64,000 bases of DNA from an uncultured Lachnospiraceae bacterium (GTDB lineage Bacteria; Bacillota; Clostridia; Lachnospirales; Lachnospiraceae): NCBI GenBank assembly GCA_910585075.1, contig CAJUED010000005.1, positions 226 to 64,225 of the forward strand, read 5' to 3'. Every line of letters starts with the position of its first letter. Positions within the stretch are counted from its first letter, which is position 1. Under the pieces are notes generated by a model. It was not told where the DNA came from and ran no database searches. It was given only the letters and a program-made list of their open reading frames with translations. The translations under genes and the position numbers were made by a program. Below are positions 18,151 through 25,903 of the stretch, one piece after another.

Positions 18151-18988
18151 GCTGTTATGTCTGGATATTGACGGGACACTGCTGGATGATGATAAAAAAA
18201 TATCAAAGCGGACCGCAGAGAGCATCAGGAAAGCGGCCGCAGAGGGAATCAAAATTGTGTTAAGCTCGGGCAGAATGCCCGCAGGGGTAGACTGCATTGA
18301 AAAAGAGCTAGGGGTTGAATGTATAAAGATATGCAATGCCGGGACTTATATCCTGGCACAGGGAAAGTGTATCCGGTCGGAACGCTTATCGGTTGAGACT
18401 ATGCTGGATATACACAGAGATTTTGCAATAAAATGGGAAATTCCCCTTTGGATTTTTCAGGATAAAGAATGGTATGTGACGGGATGGGATAAATTTGTGG
18501 ACAGAGAAACAGGAATCGTCCCTTACAGACCTGAAGTGGTGGACGCAGAGGCGCTGGCGTCAAGATGGAAAAGGGAGGCCACAAGGCCCAATAAACTGCT
18601 GCTTGCGGCGGACCCGGAGCAAATATCGGTGATTTATGAGGAAATGAAAGGGCGGAAAGCGAGGAAGGAGCGCAGCTATCAGGAAATCGGTATGGCGTGC
18701 TCGGCGGATACTTTTATTGAAATTTTTCCCTGGGGAGTAGATAAAGGGAAAGCGCTGCTTGCAGTCTGCGAAAGGCTGGGTATAAGCCCGGAAAATACAA
18801 TTGCAATTGGGGACCAGGAGCTGGATATTCCAATGATAGAGACGGCAGGTATGGGAATCGCAATGGGAAATGCGATTGCAGGGTTAAAAGAAAAGGCTGA
18901 CTTTGTGACCGGAACAAATAACGAAGACGGGATTGCCAGCGCGTTAGAAGAATTTGTGCTGACGCCCAAATTTGCGGGTTGTTGGTAA
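18140..18988 (+). CDS. HAD-superfamily (Cof-type) sugar phosphatase
   Basis: HAD hydrolase of 282 residues, class IIB (Cof/YidA-like). Motif I is LDIDGTLLDDD (nucleophile Asp near residue 9), motif II is LSSGRM, the conserved Lys lies in the region around GVDKGKALL, and motif III is AIGDQELDIPMIETAGMGIAMGNA. Such enzymes dephosphorylate sugar phosphates or cofactors. The ATG at 18140 lies within the end of the preceding gene. Its place between the permease and HPr suggests it acts on the phosphosugar delivered by this PTS, or relieves sugar-phosphate stress (inference). Confidence 0.9.
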   Translation: MKYKLLCLDIDGTLLDDDKKISKRTAESIRKAAAEGIKIVLSSGRMPAGVDCIEKELGVECIKICNAGTYILAQGKCIRSERLSVETMLDIHRDFAIKWEIPLWIFQDKEWYVTGWDKFVDRETGIVPYRPEVVDAEALASRWKREATRPNKLLLAADPEQISVIYEEMKGRKARKERSYQEIGMACSADTFIEIFPWGVDKGKALLAVCERLGISPENTIAIGDQELDIPMIETAGMGIAMGNAIAGLKEKADFVTGTNNEDGIASALEEFVLTPKFAGCW

Positions 18989-19003
18989 AATGGAGGTTAT
19001 GGT

Positions 19004-19261
19004 ATGATTAAATTTACATTTACAGTTCATGATGAAATGGGATTACATGCAAGGCCGGCGGGGGCTTTGGTAAAGGAAGCGGCAAAGTGCACCAGCAAGG
19101 TCACAATCCGCAAAGGTGACAGAATTGGTGATGCAAAGCGGATTTTTAATGTAATGGGTCTTTCCATAAAGGCAAATGAGGAAGTGGAATTGATTGTGGA
19201 AGGAGATAAGGAGCAGGAAGAAGCAGCGGCATTGGAAAGCTTTATAAAAGAAAACATTTAA
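19004..19261 (+). CDS. HPr-like phosphocarrier protein, Ser46 position replaced by Arg
   Basis: HPr of 85 residues that passes phosphate from enzyme I to EIIA. The active-site motif GLHARPAG gives His15 in its standard place. In Firmicute HPr the regulatory serine lies in KSIMGVMSL; here the aligned segment is KRIFNVMGL, so position 46 is Arg and HPr kinase should not be able to phosphorylate it (seen by eye alignment; functional claim is inference). It is encoded beside its own enzyme I, so it is probably a dedicated phosphocarrier and the cell likely has another, canonical HPr elsewhere. Confidence 0.9.
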   Translation: MIKFTFTVHDEMGLHARPAGALVKEAAKCTSKVTIRKGDRIGDAKRIFNVMGLSIKANEEVELIVEGDKEQEEAAALESFIKENI

Positions 19262-19277
19262 AAGCATGGAGGTTGGC

Positions 19278-20903
19278 ATGGAGAAGGTAGCAGGCAAATC
19301 TATTTTAAAAGGAATTGCAATCGGCAAAATTCTGTTTTACCAAAAAGGGGAATTACAGGTAAAGCGGGTTAAAGTGGCTGACATCGCCAGTGAAAAAGCG
19401 CGTTATGAGGATGCAAAGAAAAAGGCCGTAGAGCAGTTAAACGCTCTTTATCAAAAAGCGGTGAAGGAAGTGGGCGAGGTAAACGCCGGTGTGTTTGAGG
19501 TCCAGGCAATGATGGTGGAGGATGGAGACTATGTGGACTCCATTGTAAATATTATTGAATCCGAGCAGGTGAACGCGGAATACGCGGTAGCCACCACAGG
19601 AGACAACTTTGCGAAAATGTTCGCTGAGATGGAGGACGACTATTTCAGGGCCAGGGCGGCTGACGTGAAGGATATTTCAGAGCGGATTGTTCATGCTCTG
19701 TGTGGGCTGGAAAACAGTGGAAATATAGGAGACGAGCCTGTGATCATCGTTGCGGATGACCTGGCGCCAAGCGAAACCGTGCAGATGGACAAGGATAAGC
19801 TGCTGGCTTTCGTAACCCGTTTTGGTTCCTCCAATTCCCACACGGCAATTCTGGCCAGAACCATGAATATCCCTGCGCTGATTGGCGTAGACATTAAAGA
19901 AGAATGGCATGGAAAGCTGGCGGCCCTTGATGGAAACCAGGGGATTTTGTATGTTGACCCGGATGAGAAAACCCTTGAGCAGCTTAAGGGCGCTAAAGAG
20001 GAAGAAGAAAAATCCAGAGAAATGCTACAGAGCCTGAAGGGCAAAGAGGACGTAACTCTGGATGGAAAGAAGATAAAATTATACGCTAACATTGGGGGAG
20101 TGAAGGATGTGGCAAGCGTGCTTGCCAATGATGCTGCCGGTATCGGATTATTCAGAAGTGAGTTTTTGTATCTGGAAGCGGAAGACTATCCGGATGAGGA
20201 AAGCCAGTTTCAGGCATATAAGACAGTTGCACAGAACATGGCCGGTAAAAAGGTTATTGTAAGGACTCTGGACATTGGGGCCGACAAGCAGATTGGCTAT
20301 TTTAATCTGGCCCATGAGGACAATCCGGCTATGGGATACCGGGCCATCCGTATCTGTTTAGACCGTATCGAAATCTTCAAGACCCAGTTACGGGCGCTTT
20401 TGCGGGCCAGCGCTTTCGGTAACATTGCCATTATGTATCCTATGATTATCTCCGTAAATGAGGTACGCCAGATCAAAGAGGTTGTGGAGTATGTGAAAAA
20501 AGAACTGGATGTCCAGGGAGTTCCCTACGGGGATTTTGAGCAGGGAATTATGATAGAGACGCCGGCTGCGGTTATGATAAGCGATATGCTGGCTGAGGAA
20601 GTGGATTTCTTCAGTATTGGCACCAACGATTTGACCCAGTATACCCTGGCCATCGACAGGCAGAACATGAAGCTTGATAACATCTATGACGCCCACCATC
20701 CTGCGGTACTTAGGATGATTCAGATGACCATAGAAAACGGCCATAAACATGGCTGCTGGGTGGGAATCTGCGGGGAGCTTGGAGCGGATTTATCACTGAC
20801 GAAGACATTTATTGAGATGGGAATTGATGAGCTGTCCGTGTCACCGGCCTTTGTGCTTCCGGTTCGCAAGAATATACGGGAGACGAAGATAGAGAAATCG
20901 TAA
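19278..20903 (+). CDS. ptsI: PTS enzyme I (phosphoenolpyruvate-protein phosphotransferase)
   Basis: Cytoplasmic enzyme of 541 residues that moves phosphate from PEP to HPr. The phospho-histidine is His188 in GSSNSHTAILARTM, the PEP-binding arginine region is GLFRSEFLY, and the C-terminal barrel has GTNDLTQYTLAIDRQN and the catalytic Cys in GICGELG. An ATG at 19266 overlaps the ribosome site ATGGAGG, so 19278 is used. It closes the PTS operon. Its last codons (LPVRKNIRET) are duplicated about 820 bases downstream at 21671-21706. The length is normal. Confidence 0.95.
   Translation: MEKVAGKSILKGIAIGKILFYQKGELQVKRVKVADIASEKARYEDAKKKAVEQLNALYQKAVKEVGEVNAGVFEVQAMMVEDGDYVDSIVNIIESEQVNAEYAVATTGDNFAKMFAEMEDDYFRARAADVKDISERIVHALCGLENSGNIGDEPVIIVADDLAPSETVQMDKDKLLAFVTRFGSSNSHTAILARTMNIPALIGVDIKEEWHGKLAALDGNQGILYVDPDEKTLEQLKGAKEEEEKSREMLQSLKGKEDVTLDGKKIKLYANIGGVKDVASVLANDAAGIGLFRSEFLYLEAEDYPDEESQFQAYKTVAQNMAGKKVIVRTLDIGADKQIGYFNLAHEDNPAMGYRAIRICLDRIEIFKTQLRALLRASAFGNIAIMYPMIISVNEVRQIKEVVEYVKKELDVQGVPYGDFEQGIMIETPAAVMISDMLAEEVDFFSIGTNDLTQYTLAIDRQNMKLDNIYDAHHPAVLRMIQMTIENGHKHGCWVGICGELGADLSLTKTFIEMGIDELSVSPAFVLPVRKNIRETKIEKS
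20850..20885 (+). repeat. ptsI 3'-end segment, original copy of a 36-base duplication
   Basis: This stretch encodes the end of enzyme I. It matches 21671-21706 at 35 of 36 positions, both in the same orientation, flanking the toxin-antitoxin remnant. Confidence 0.8.
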
Positions 20904-20929
20904 TTCAATGTATCAGTATACACAGTTTT

Positions 20930-21261
20930 TCATTTCAGGGCATTTTCATAATCCTGTAAGTCATGATAAATGCCAATAACATATACGCAGGTATCGATAA
21001 TCTTGTACAGCATAAAATATCTGTGCTGTTTCAGATGGATTGTTCGATATTCCAGAGCCCTGAGCTTTGGGGATTCACATAGCTTCAGGCTGCCGGCTGT
21101 GTAGGAAAGCCTGTGAATGGTTTCCTTCATATCATGTTCCACGCTATAGGCAGCCTGGGCATTTTTAACTCATAAAAAATATAATCAAGAATCTTTTGGA
21201 TTTGTATTTCGGGTTTCCGGGTCAGCAGAACTTCAAAAATTGTATCTTTTTTCCAGCCCAT
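20930..21261 (-). pseudogene. RelE/ParE-type toxin, frameshifted
   Basis: Two frames join into one ParE-like protein. The first begins MGWKKDTIFEVLLT at 21261 and reaches YIFYELK, then runs out at a stop near 21129. The second continues NAQAAYSVEHDMKETIHRL and ends with ALEYRTIHLKQHRYFMLYK and YHDLQDYENAL, typical of the family C-terminus. The switch falls at a run of five A on the coding strand (21162-21166); six would restore the frame. It overlaps the antitoxin gene by 29 bases, as in an intact module. A loss of one base during decay is the simplest reading; a sequencing error or slippage cannot be excluded. Confidence 0.8.
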
Positions 21262-21493
21262 CAAACACCTCCTCTGCGTTTCGGCACCTGCCGCTGCAAA
21301 TTTCAGCTTCCGCTGTTTCGATATCGTCCGGAAAATCTTTCATGGCCATAGGCTGAAGCAGCTTTCCAATTACATCATCAGTCATTTCACATTCCCGTTG
21401 GTGGAAATGATTTTGGATGAAATCCTGTATCTTTAGCAAATCGGTTTCGGGTAACGTTTCCATCATGGAAATTGTTCTTTCCAATGTGCTCAT
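21233..21493 (-). CDS. Antitoxin-like small protein paired with decayed ParE toxin
   Basis: Protein of 86 residues with a helical N-terminus (STLERTISMMETLPETDLLKI) and an acidic C-terminal half (EICSGRCRNAEEVFDGLEKR), the layout of antitoxins that wrap their toxin. It starts behind GAGAGGAGG and overlaps the toxin start. A TATAAT box lies upstream on the minus strand (21530-21535), with only a weak -35. I do not recognise a classic DNA-binding fold in it. With the toxin frameshifted, it may be retained as a regulator or an orphan antitoxin. Confidence 0.7.
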   Translation of the reverse strand: MSTLERTISMMETLPETDLLKIQDFIQNHFHQRECEMTDDVIGKLLQPMAMKDFPDDIETAEAEICSGRCRNAEEVFDGLEKRYNF

Positions 21494-21670
21494 TGAAATC
21501 CTCCTCTCAGGTTAATCTGAATATTTTTTATTATAACAGTTTGGCAGACAAATATAAACCTTTTTGGAACAGACATTGTCTATTTGCTTATAGCTAATTA
21601 TAATTGTAATGGTATATCGGTATGTATAAAAAAGGGTGACACTGTAAGAAATGAATTCTTCACAGATAAA

Positions 21671-21706
21671 TTTGCGCTTCCGGTTCGCAAGAATATACGG
21701 GAGACG
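21671..21706 (+). repeat. Duplicated ptsI 3'-end segment
   Basis: Copies 20850-20885 with one mismatch and would encode the same LPVRKNIRET peptide. It lies in a short open frame (from about 21584) that has no plausible start signal, 29 bases before the acetyltransferase gene. It marks either an insertion junction or a past gene duplication. Confidence 0.8.
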
Positions 21707-21735
21707 CTCCTTTTGGAGGATGGGAGAGAAAAGTC

Positions 21736-22230
21736 ATGTATTTGTGTAAAATTGCGTCTCTTGAAGAAATGAACAGAAAGTGGAACTATGAAATTGAGAA
21801 CCATGTCGATGACAGGGAAAATTGGCTCATATGGAAAGAGAATTTTTTGGAAAATTTCAAGAGAGGCGATATCATTCCCTATTACGGCATTCTGGACGGA
21901 GGTATTATCTGCGAGGCAACCGCCATGCTGAGTCCTGAGATTGTGCAAAACAGTGAAGACCTTGTAGGAGAGAGCATTGTCTATTTATCTGCTTTTCGAA
22001 CAGTAGAAGAATATCAGGGGAAGGGTTATTTCTCAAGGCTGATGAGGTTTATGCTTGACGATTTGAAAAAAAGGGGATACAGGAGAGCCACTCTTGGCGT
22101 AGAACCGACCGAAGAAATAAACAAAAAGATTTATGCCCATTATGGATTTAATGAACATATCAAATCGGCAACGGAAACCTATCCTGATGGGACAGTGATA
22201 GATGTGGATTATTATGGTAAAAGCCTGTAG
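21736..22230 (+). CDS. GNAT family N-acetyltransferase
   Basis: Protein of 164 residues with the GNAT fold. The acetyl-CoA pyrophosphate loop is visible as EYQGKGYFSRLMRFML (Q-x-x-G-x-G pattern) near residues 95-110, preceded by the IVYLSAFRTV strand and followed by GVEPTEEINKKIYAHYGF. The GGAGG-like ribosome site lies near 21716-21721 (TTGGAGGATG), so the spacing to 21736 is long, but no better start exists. It stands between the ptsI remnant and the convergent folT-like gene. The substrate cannot be inferred. Confidence 0.85.
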   Translation: MYLCKIASLEEMNRKWNYEIENHVDDRENWLIWKENFLENFKRGDIIPYYGILDGGIICEATAMLSPEIVQNSEDLVGESIVYLSAFRTVEEYQGKGYFSRLMRFMLDDLKKRGYRRATLGVEPTEEINKKIYAHYGFNEHIKSATETYPDGTVIDVDYYGKSL

Positions 22231-22249
22231 CGGCTTATTTTACAGATGT

Positions 22250-22813
22250 TCAATAAGATGCATTGTAAATTGTTTTAAAGATGCCTGACGAATGAAGCAG
22301 TCTGGTGACAAGAAAAAGAATCAGGGAATCCACAGGCCACATGATTACATTTTTAAGTACACGGGCAGGCAAAAGAGCCATAAACGCTTTCCCGTACAGA
22401 ATGGATATCCAAAGGGTATTAAAAAAGATGTTGCAGACGATTATCACTACCAGCTTAGCCAGCAGAATCCGCGGCAGGGATAAAGGCTTTTTGTATAAAA
22501 AGCTTCCGTAAAGAATTCCTCCTAAAACAGCATCAAAGGTGAAGCCGGGGAAGTAGACGCCGGTGGGCTTAATCAGGTATTTTATGATATCCAGGGCACC
22601 GCCGAAGCATCCGCCCACCACCGGGCCGAAAAGAGTGTCCACCAGCCGGTTTGGAATACCGGAAAAGCCAATCCTGATATAGTTTCCAATCTCAATGGAA
22701 GCGAAATAGCTCAGTGCAACGGCAATTGCCGCCATCAGCCCGCAGACCGTTATGGTACGGAGCTTTTTCATTTCCAGATAAGACTGAGTGAACAAAGTTG
22801 CTAATTTTTTCAT
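22250..22813 (-). CDS. folT: Folate-family ECF transporter S component
   Basis: Membrane substrate-binding subunit of an energy-coupling-factor importer, 187 residues and about five to six hydrophobic segments. The core ASIEIGNYIRIGFSGIPNR and the FGPVVGGCFGGALDIIKYL and FPGFTFDAVLGGILYG segments match FolT-type S components. The ECF ATPases and T component are not in the window, as is normal for group II systems. The start lies behind AAAGGAGG. A THF riboswitch directly upstream independently supports folate as the ligand. Confidence 0.9.
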   Translation of the reverse strand: MKKLATLFTQSYLEMKKLRTITVCGLMAAIAVALSYFASIEIGNYIRIGFSGIPNRLVDTLFGPVVGGCFGGALDIIKYLIKPTGVYFPGFTFDAVLGGILYGSFLYKKPLSLPRILLAKLVVIIVCNIFFNTLWISILYGKAFMALLPARVLKNVIMWPVDSLILFLVTRLLHSSGIFKTIYNASY

Positions 22814-22870
22814 AAAAAATTACCTCCTTTGCAGAACCCACAATAGGAGATAATAAGATAATCTCAAATT

Positions 22871-22990
22871 GCAGCGGGATGCGACCTGTGTACCGCAAGA
22901 ACCGTCTCAAATAATTTGCGAAGGGCTTCTTTTCGTCCGGCTGACAACTCCCTGTTCAACCGGCACTTAACGCACACAAATCTACTCTGC
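22871..22990 (-). ncRNA. Tetrahydrofolate (THF) riboswitch upstream of folT
   Basis: On the minus strand, reading from 22990, the conserved THF aptamer blocks occur in order: AGAGTAGA, GCGTTAAGTGCC, CAGGGAGTTG, a CGAAAAGAAG turn, TTGCGGTACA and finally GCATCCCGCTGC. The terminal GCAG/CTGC ends pair to close the aptamer. It lies between a promoter (22996-23024) and the folT ribosome site, so it likely lowers folT expression when reduced folate is plentiful. Confidence 0.87.
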
Positions 22991-22995
22991 ATAAA

Positions 22996-23024
22996 ATTGT
23001 TTTTAATATCAGCCTTCCTGTCAA
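22996..23024 (-). promoter_or_regulatory. Promoter of the THF riboswitch/folT transcript
   Basis: On the minus strand TTGACA (23019-23024) is followed by a 17-base spacer and AACAAT (22996-23001). It sits just ahead of the aptamer. Confidence 0.65.
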
Positions 23025-23238
23025 AGACCATATTTTTACAACGCAAGTATATCACACCCATGGTACAAAGTCTATGTAATTATTTTTATAAACTTTAGAA
23101 GTTCTTAAGAATTGATACAGGGAGTTGTTTATTTTTTTGAGGTAATCTTTTTTTACAATCCGTTATAAAAGGTAAATGAAGGATAGCAGCAGTGCCAAAC
23201 AACATGGTGACACGCTAAGAAAGGAGCATGTTTATAAA

Positions 23239-23748
23239 ATGACAATGGATGTAATGATGGATTATTTTACAAGATACGGAGGCATTGCAATTTTTGTGAT
23301 TGTGCTGTTGGAATACTTAAATTTACCCGGTTTCCCGGCGGGGGTTATCATGCCTCTTGCAGGCGTATGGGCGGCCAAAGGGAATATACGGTTTGTACCG
23401 GCGCTTGTCATCACTGTGGCGGCAGGACTTTTGGGAAGTCTAATTTTGTATTATCTGGGTTACAAAGGAGGCGAGCTGTTTTTGCAAAGATACCTGAATA
23501 AGTTCCCGAAACAAAGGCCCGCCATAGAAGAAAAGCTGGCCTGGATACGGGAGAGGGGCTGTGTGGGGATTTTCTTCAGCAAACTGATTCCTATGGTAAG
23601 AACACTGATTTCCATACCGGCAGGGGTGTCAAAAATGAATCTGGTGAAGTACACGGTAAGCTCTACGCTGGGGATTTTGGTCTGGAATCTGTTTTTCGTG
23701 GGAGCGGGATACTTTATGGGAGATGCGGTTTTGAACGCAATAAGCTGA
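23239..23748 (+). CDS. DedA family membrane protein
   Basis: Membrane protein of 169 residues related to DedA/SNARE-associated family proteins, recently linked to undecaprenyl-phosphate or phospholipid flipping. Visible family features are LEYLNLPGFPAGVIMPLAG near the N-terminus, the IFFSKLIPMVRTLISIPAGVSKM segment with its conserved Arg and Pro, and four to five hydrophobic stretches. ATG 23239 follows AAAGGAGC at about 12 bases; the upstream frame to 23176 lacks a ribosome site. The last codons and stop form the first copy of a tandem repeat (23738-23850). The next gene is a membrane-lipid-type glycosyltransferase, suggesting an envelope role. Confidence 0.87.
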   Translation: MTMDVMMDYFTRYGGIAIFVIVLLEYLNLPGFPAGVIMPLAGVWAAKGNIRFVPALVITVAAGLLGSLILYYLGYKGGELFLQRYLNKFPKQRPAIEEKLAWIRERGCVGIFFSKLIPMVRTLISIPAGVSKMNLVKYTVSSTLGILVWNLFFVGAGYFMGDAVLNAIS

Positions 23749-23850
23749 CCCGCGAAGCAGGGGAAGCGTTTGGTTCAATAAGCTGACCTGCGAGGTGTGT
23801 TAATGTTTGGTTCAATAAGCTGACCTGCAAAGAGTCGTTGCGGTTTGGAT
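23738..23850 (+). repeat. Three tandem copies of a 37-38-base repeat
   Basis: Units start CAATAAGCTGACC at 23738, 23776 and 23813 and end in GTTTGGTT or GTTTGGAT. The first unit contains the DedA stop codon. The unit core also appears singly at 6074-6090 and, degraded, at 25139-25156. Confidence 0.85.
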
Positions 23851-23921
23851 GAATTGGTGCATGAGCACCCGAGCCGTATGTAAAGCGATAGACAGCTGTA
23901 CGGAAAGGAATGGTTACTAAC

Positions 23922-25118
23922 ATGAAGATAGCAATGATGACAAACAATTATAAACCTTTTATAGCCGGCGTCCCTGTTTCCATAGAAAGGCTGACGGACA
24001 GTTTGAAGGCCCGGGGCCATGAAGTGGTCGTTTTTGCGCCATCCTATGACGGTCAGGAGGAAGATGAGGATGTGGTAAGGTATAAATCTCTTTTACGGGG
24101 AGTGGCCTGCGGCTTTTCAGTGCCTGACAGTCTGGACCCTGGGATAGAGCGCAGCTTTCGGGAGGGAGATTTCGACGTAATCCATGTGCACCACCCTATG
24201 CTGATTGGCAGGACGGCCCGGTATTTATCCTGGAAATATCACGTCCCGCTGGTGTTTACCTATCACACCAGATATGAGCAGTATCTGCATTATGTGGGAC
24301 TTAACGGGTTAAAAGGGGTGATACCGGCTTACGTGAAAAGCTATGTAAAGCACTGTGATGTGGCCATTGCCCCTACGCCTATGATGAAAGAGTACTTAGA
24401 GCAGATACAGCCCGAAACGCCGGTGAAGGTAGTGCCCACGGGACTGCCCGGGGACAGTTTTTTTCCTGACAGGCAGAAGGCCATGGACATAAGAAAGGCA
24501 TTTGTGGGAGACAAAAAATACCTGTTCTGTACGGTGGCAAGGCTGGCAAAGGAAAAAAATCTGGAGTTTCTGCTTGACAGCATGAAGCTGTTTCAGGAAA
24601 CTTTCGGAAATGCTTTCCGGCTGATGCTGATTGGGGACGGCCCCGAGGGAGCGCGCCTTAAAAAAAGGGCGGCGGCCCTTGGGCTCTTAGAGGAGATTGT
24701 GTTTACAGGGAAGGTGCCCAACGGAGAGATTAAAAATTACTGTCATGCTTCGGATTTGTTTTTGTTTCCTTCTTTGTCAGAAACTCAGGGAATCGTCCTG
24801 CTTGAGTCCATGGCGGCCGGAACTCCTGTGCTTGCCCTTCGGGGAAGCGGCACACAGGACGTGGTGGTAAATGGGGAAAACGGATACATGACGGGATGCT
24901 CGGAAAAAGAGTTTGTCCGCAGGCTGATGGATATTCTGGAAAAGAAGGAGATTGACTTCCTGCGGCAGGGAGCCTTAAGGACGGCGGAGAATTACAGCTG
25001 TGAGCGGATTGCACGGCTGGCGGTGTCGGCCTATGATGAGGCCGTTTATAACAGGGCGCTGAAGGAGAGCAAAAGGCGCGCCGGTGGGAACAGAGGTAAA
25101 AATATGGTATACTCCTAA
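23922..25118 (+). CDS. Glycosyltransferase family 4, diacylglycerol glucosyltransferase-like
   Basis: GT-B-fold retaining glycosyltransferase of 398 residues. It begins MKIAMMTNNYKPFIAGVP, has HVHHPMLIGRTARYL and YHTRYEQYLHY in the N-terminal domain and the E-x7-E type motif (SETQGIVLLESMAAGTPVLA) in the C-terminal domain. Sequences starting this way are commonly 1,2-diacylglycerol glucosyltransferases or mannosyltransferases of membrane glycolipids. ATG 23922 fits the family; an ATG at 23910 is too close to the ribosome site AAAGGA. Its neighbour is a DedA protein, and a two-component pair follows. Confidence 0.87.
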   Translation: MKIAMMTNNYKPFIAGVPVSIERLTDSLKARGHEVVVFAPSYDGQEEDEDVVRYKSLLRGVACGFSVPDSLDPGIERSFREGDFDVIHVHHPMLIGRTARYLSWKYHVPLVFTYHTRYEQYLHYVGLNGLKGVIPAYVKSYVKHCDVAIAPTPMMKEYLEQIQPETPVKVVPTGLPGDSFFPDRQKAMDIRKAFVGDKKYLFCTVARLAKEKNLEFLLDSMKLFQETFGNAFRLMLIGDGPEGARLKKRAAALGLLEEIVFTGKVPNGEIKNYCHASDLFLFPSLSETQGIVLLESMAAGTPVLALRGSGTQDVVVNGENGYMTGCSEKEFVRRLMDILEKKEIDFLRQGALRTAENYSCERIARLAVSAYDEAVYNRALKESKRRAGGNRGKNMVYS

Positions 25119-25186
25119 TAGAGAGTCACTGTTTAATGCAATAAACTGGATCACGAAAAAAGTCTCGAAGGCAGAAAGGCAGAAAA

Positions 25187-25903
25187 ATGGAAGCATATCA
25201 TATTTTAATAGTTGAGGACGATAAGGAAATCCGGGAAGGGATTGAAATCTATTTAAAGAATCAGGGATACGTGGTCTTTCAGGCCGCAGACGGCGTGGAG
25301 GGCCTTGAGAAAATCAGTCAGGAGGAAATCCATCTTGCAATCGTGGACGTTATGATGCCCAGAATGGACGGCATCACCATGATGATGAAGGTGCGGGAGC
25401 GGGGCTATGAGTTTCCGGTAATCATGCTCTCGGCCAAGTCCGAGGAGGTGGACAAAATCATGGGGCTTAATATGGGAGCGGATGATTATGTGACCAAGCC
25501 TTTTACCACCATGGAATTGCTTGCAAGGGTAAATTCCCATCTGCGCAGATACGGGAAATTTCTGGAAGCGGTCGGAGAGAAAAATCAAAACAGCAGGGCT
25601 TATGTGATTGGAGGCCTGGAGCTGAATGAGGAGACCGTGGAGGTCAGTGTGGACGGGAAACCGGTGAAGCTGACGCCCTTAGAGTTTAAAATTCTGGCAC
25701 TGCTGATGAAAAATCCGGGCAGGGTTTTCAGTGCCGAGGAAATTTACGAGCGGGTGTGGAATGAGCAGGCAGTCAATACGGACACGATTATGGTGCATAT
25801 CCGGAAAATCCGGGAAAAAATAGAAATCAATCCGAAGGAACCAAAATACTTAAAGGTGGTGTGGGGTGTTGGATATAAAATCGAAAAGCAACAAAAAATT
25901 TAG
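25187..25903 (+). CDS. Response regulator, OmpR/PhoB family
   Basis: Product of 238 residues with REC domain (ILIVEDDKEIREG, phospho-acceptor Asp54 in IVDVMMPRMDG, conserved Lys in TKPF) and a winged-helix DNA-binding domain (LTPLEFKILALLMKNPGRVFSAEEIYERVW, then a WGVGYKI end). It overlaps the kinase gene by 38 bases. It resembles VanR-like regulators of cell-envelope genes. The upstream glycosyltransferase and DedA genes are possible targets (inference). Confidence 0.93.
   Translation: MEAYHILIVEDDKEIREGIEIYLKNQGYVVFQAADGVEGLEKISQEEIHLAIVDVMMPRMDGITMMMKVRERGYEFPVIMLSAKSEEVDKIMGLNMGADDYVTKPFTTMELLARVNSHLRRYGKFLEAVGEKNQNSRAYVIGGLELNEETVEVSVDGKPVKLTPLEFKILALLMKNPGRVFSAEEIYERVWNEQAVNTDTIMVHIRKIREKIEINPKEPKYLKVVWGVGYKIEKQQKI

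Noticed and set aside
21584..21772. A small gene ending near the acetyltransferase
   Set aside because: The frame has no ribosome site, contains the duplicated ptsI tail and overlaps the acetyltransferase start; treated as a remnant.
23738..23850. CRISPR-like spaced repeats
   Set aside because: Only three units, no uniform spacers, the first unit overlaps a coding end, and no cas genes are present.
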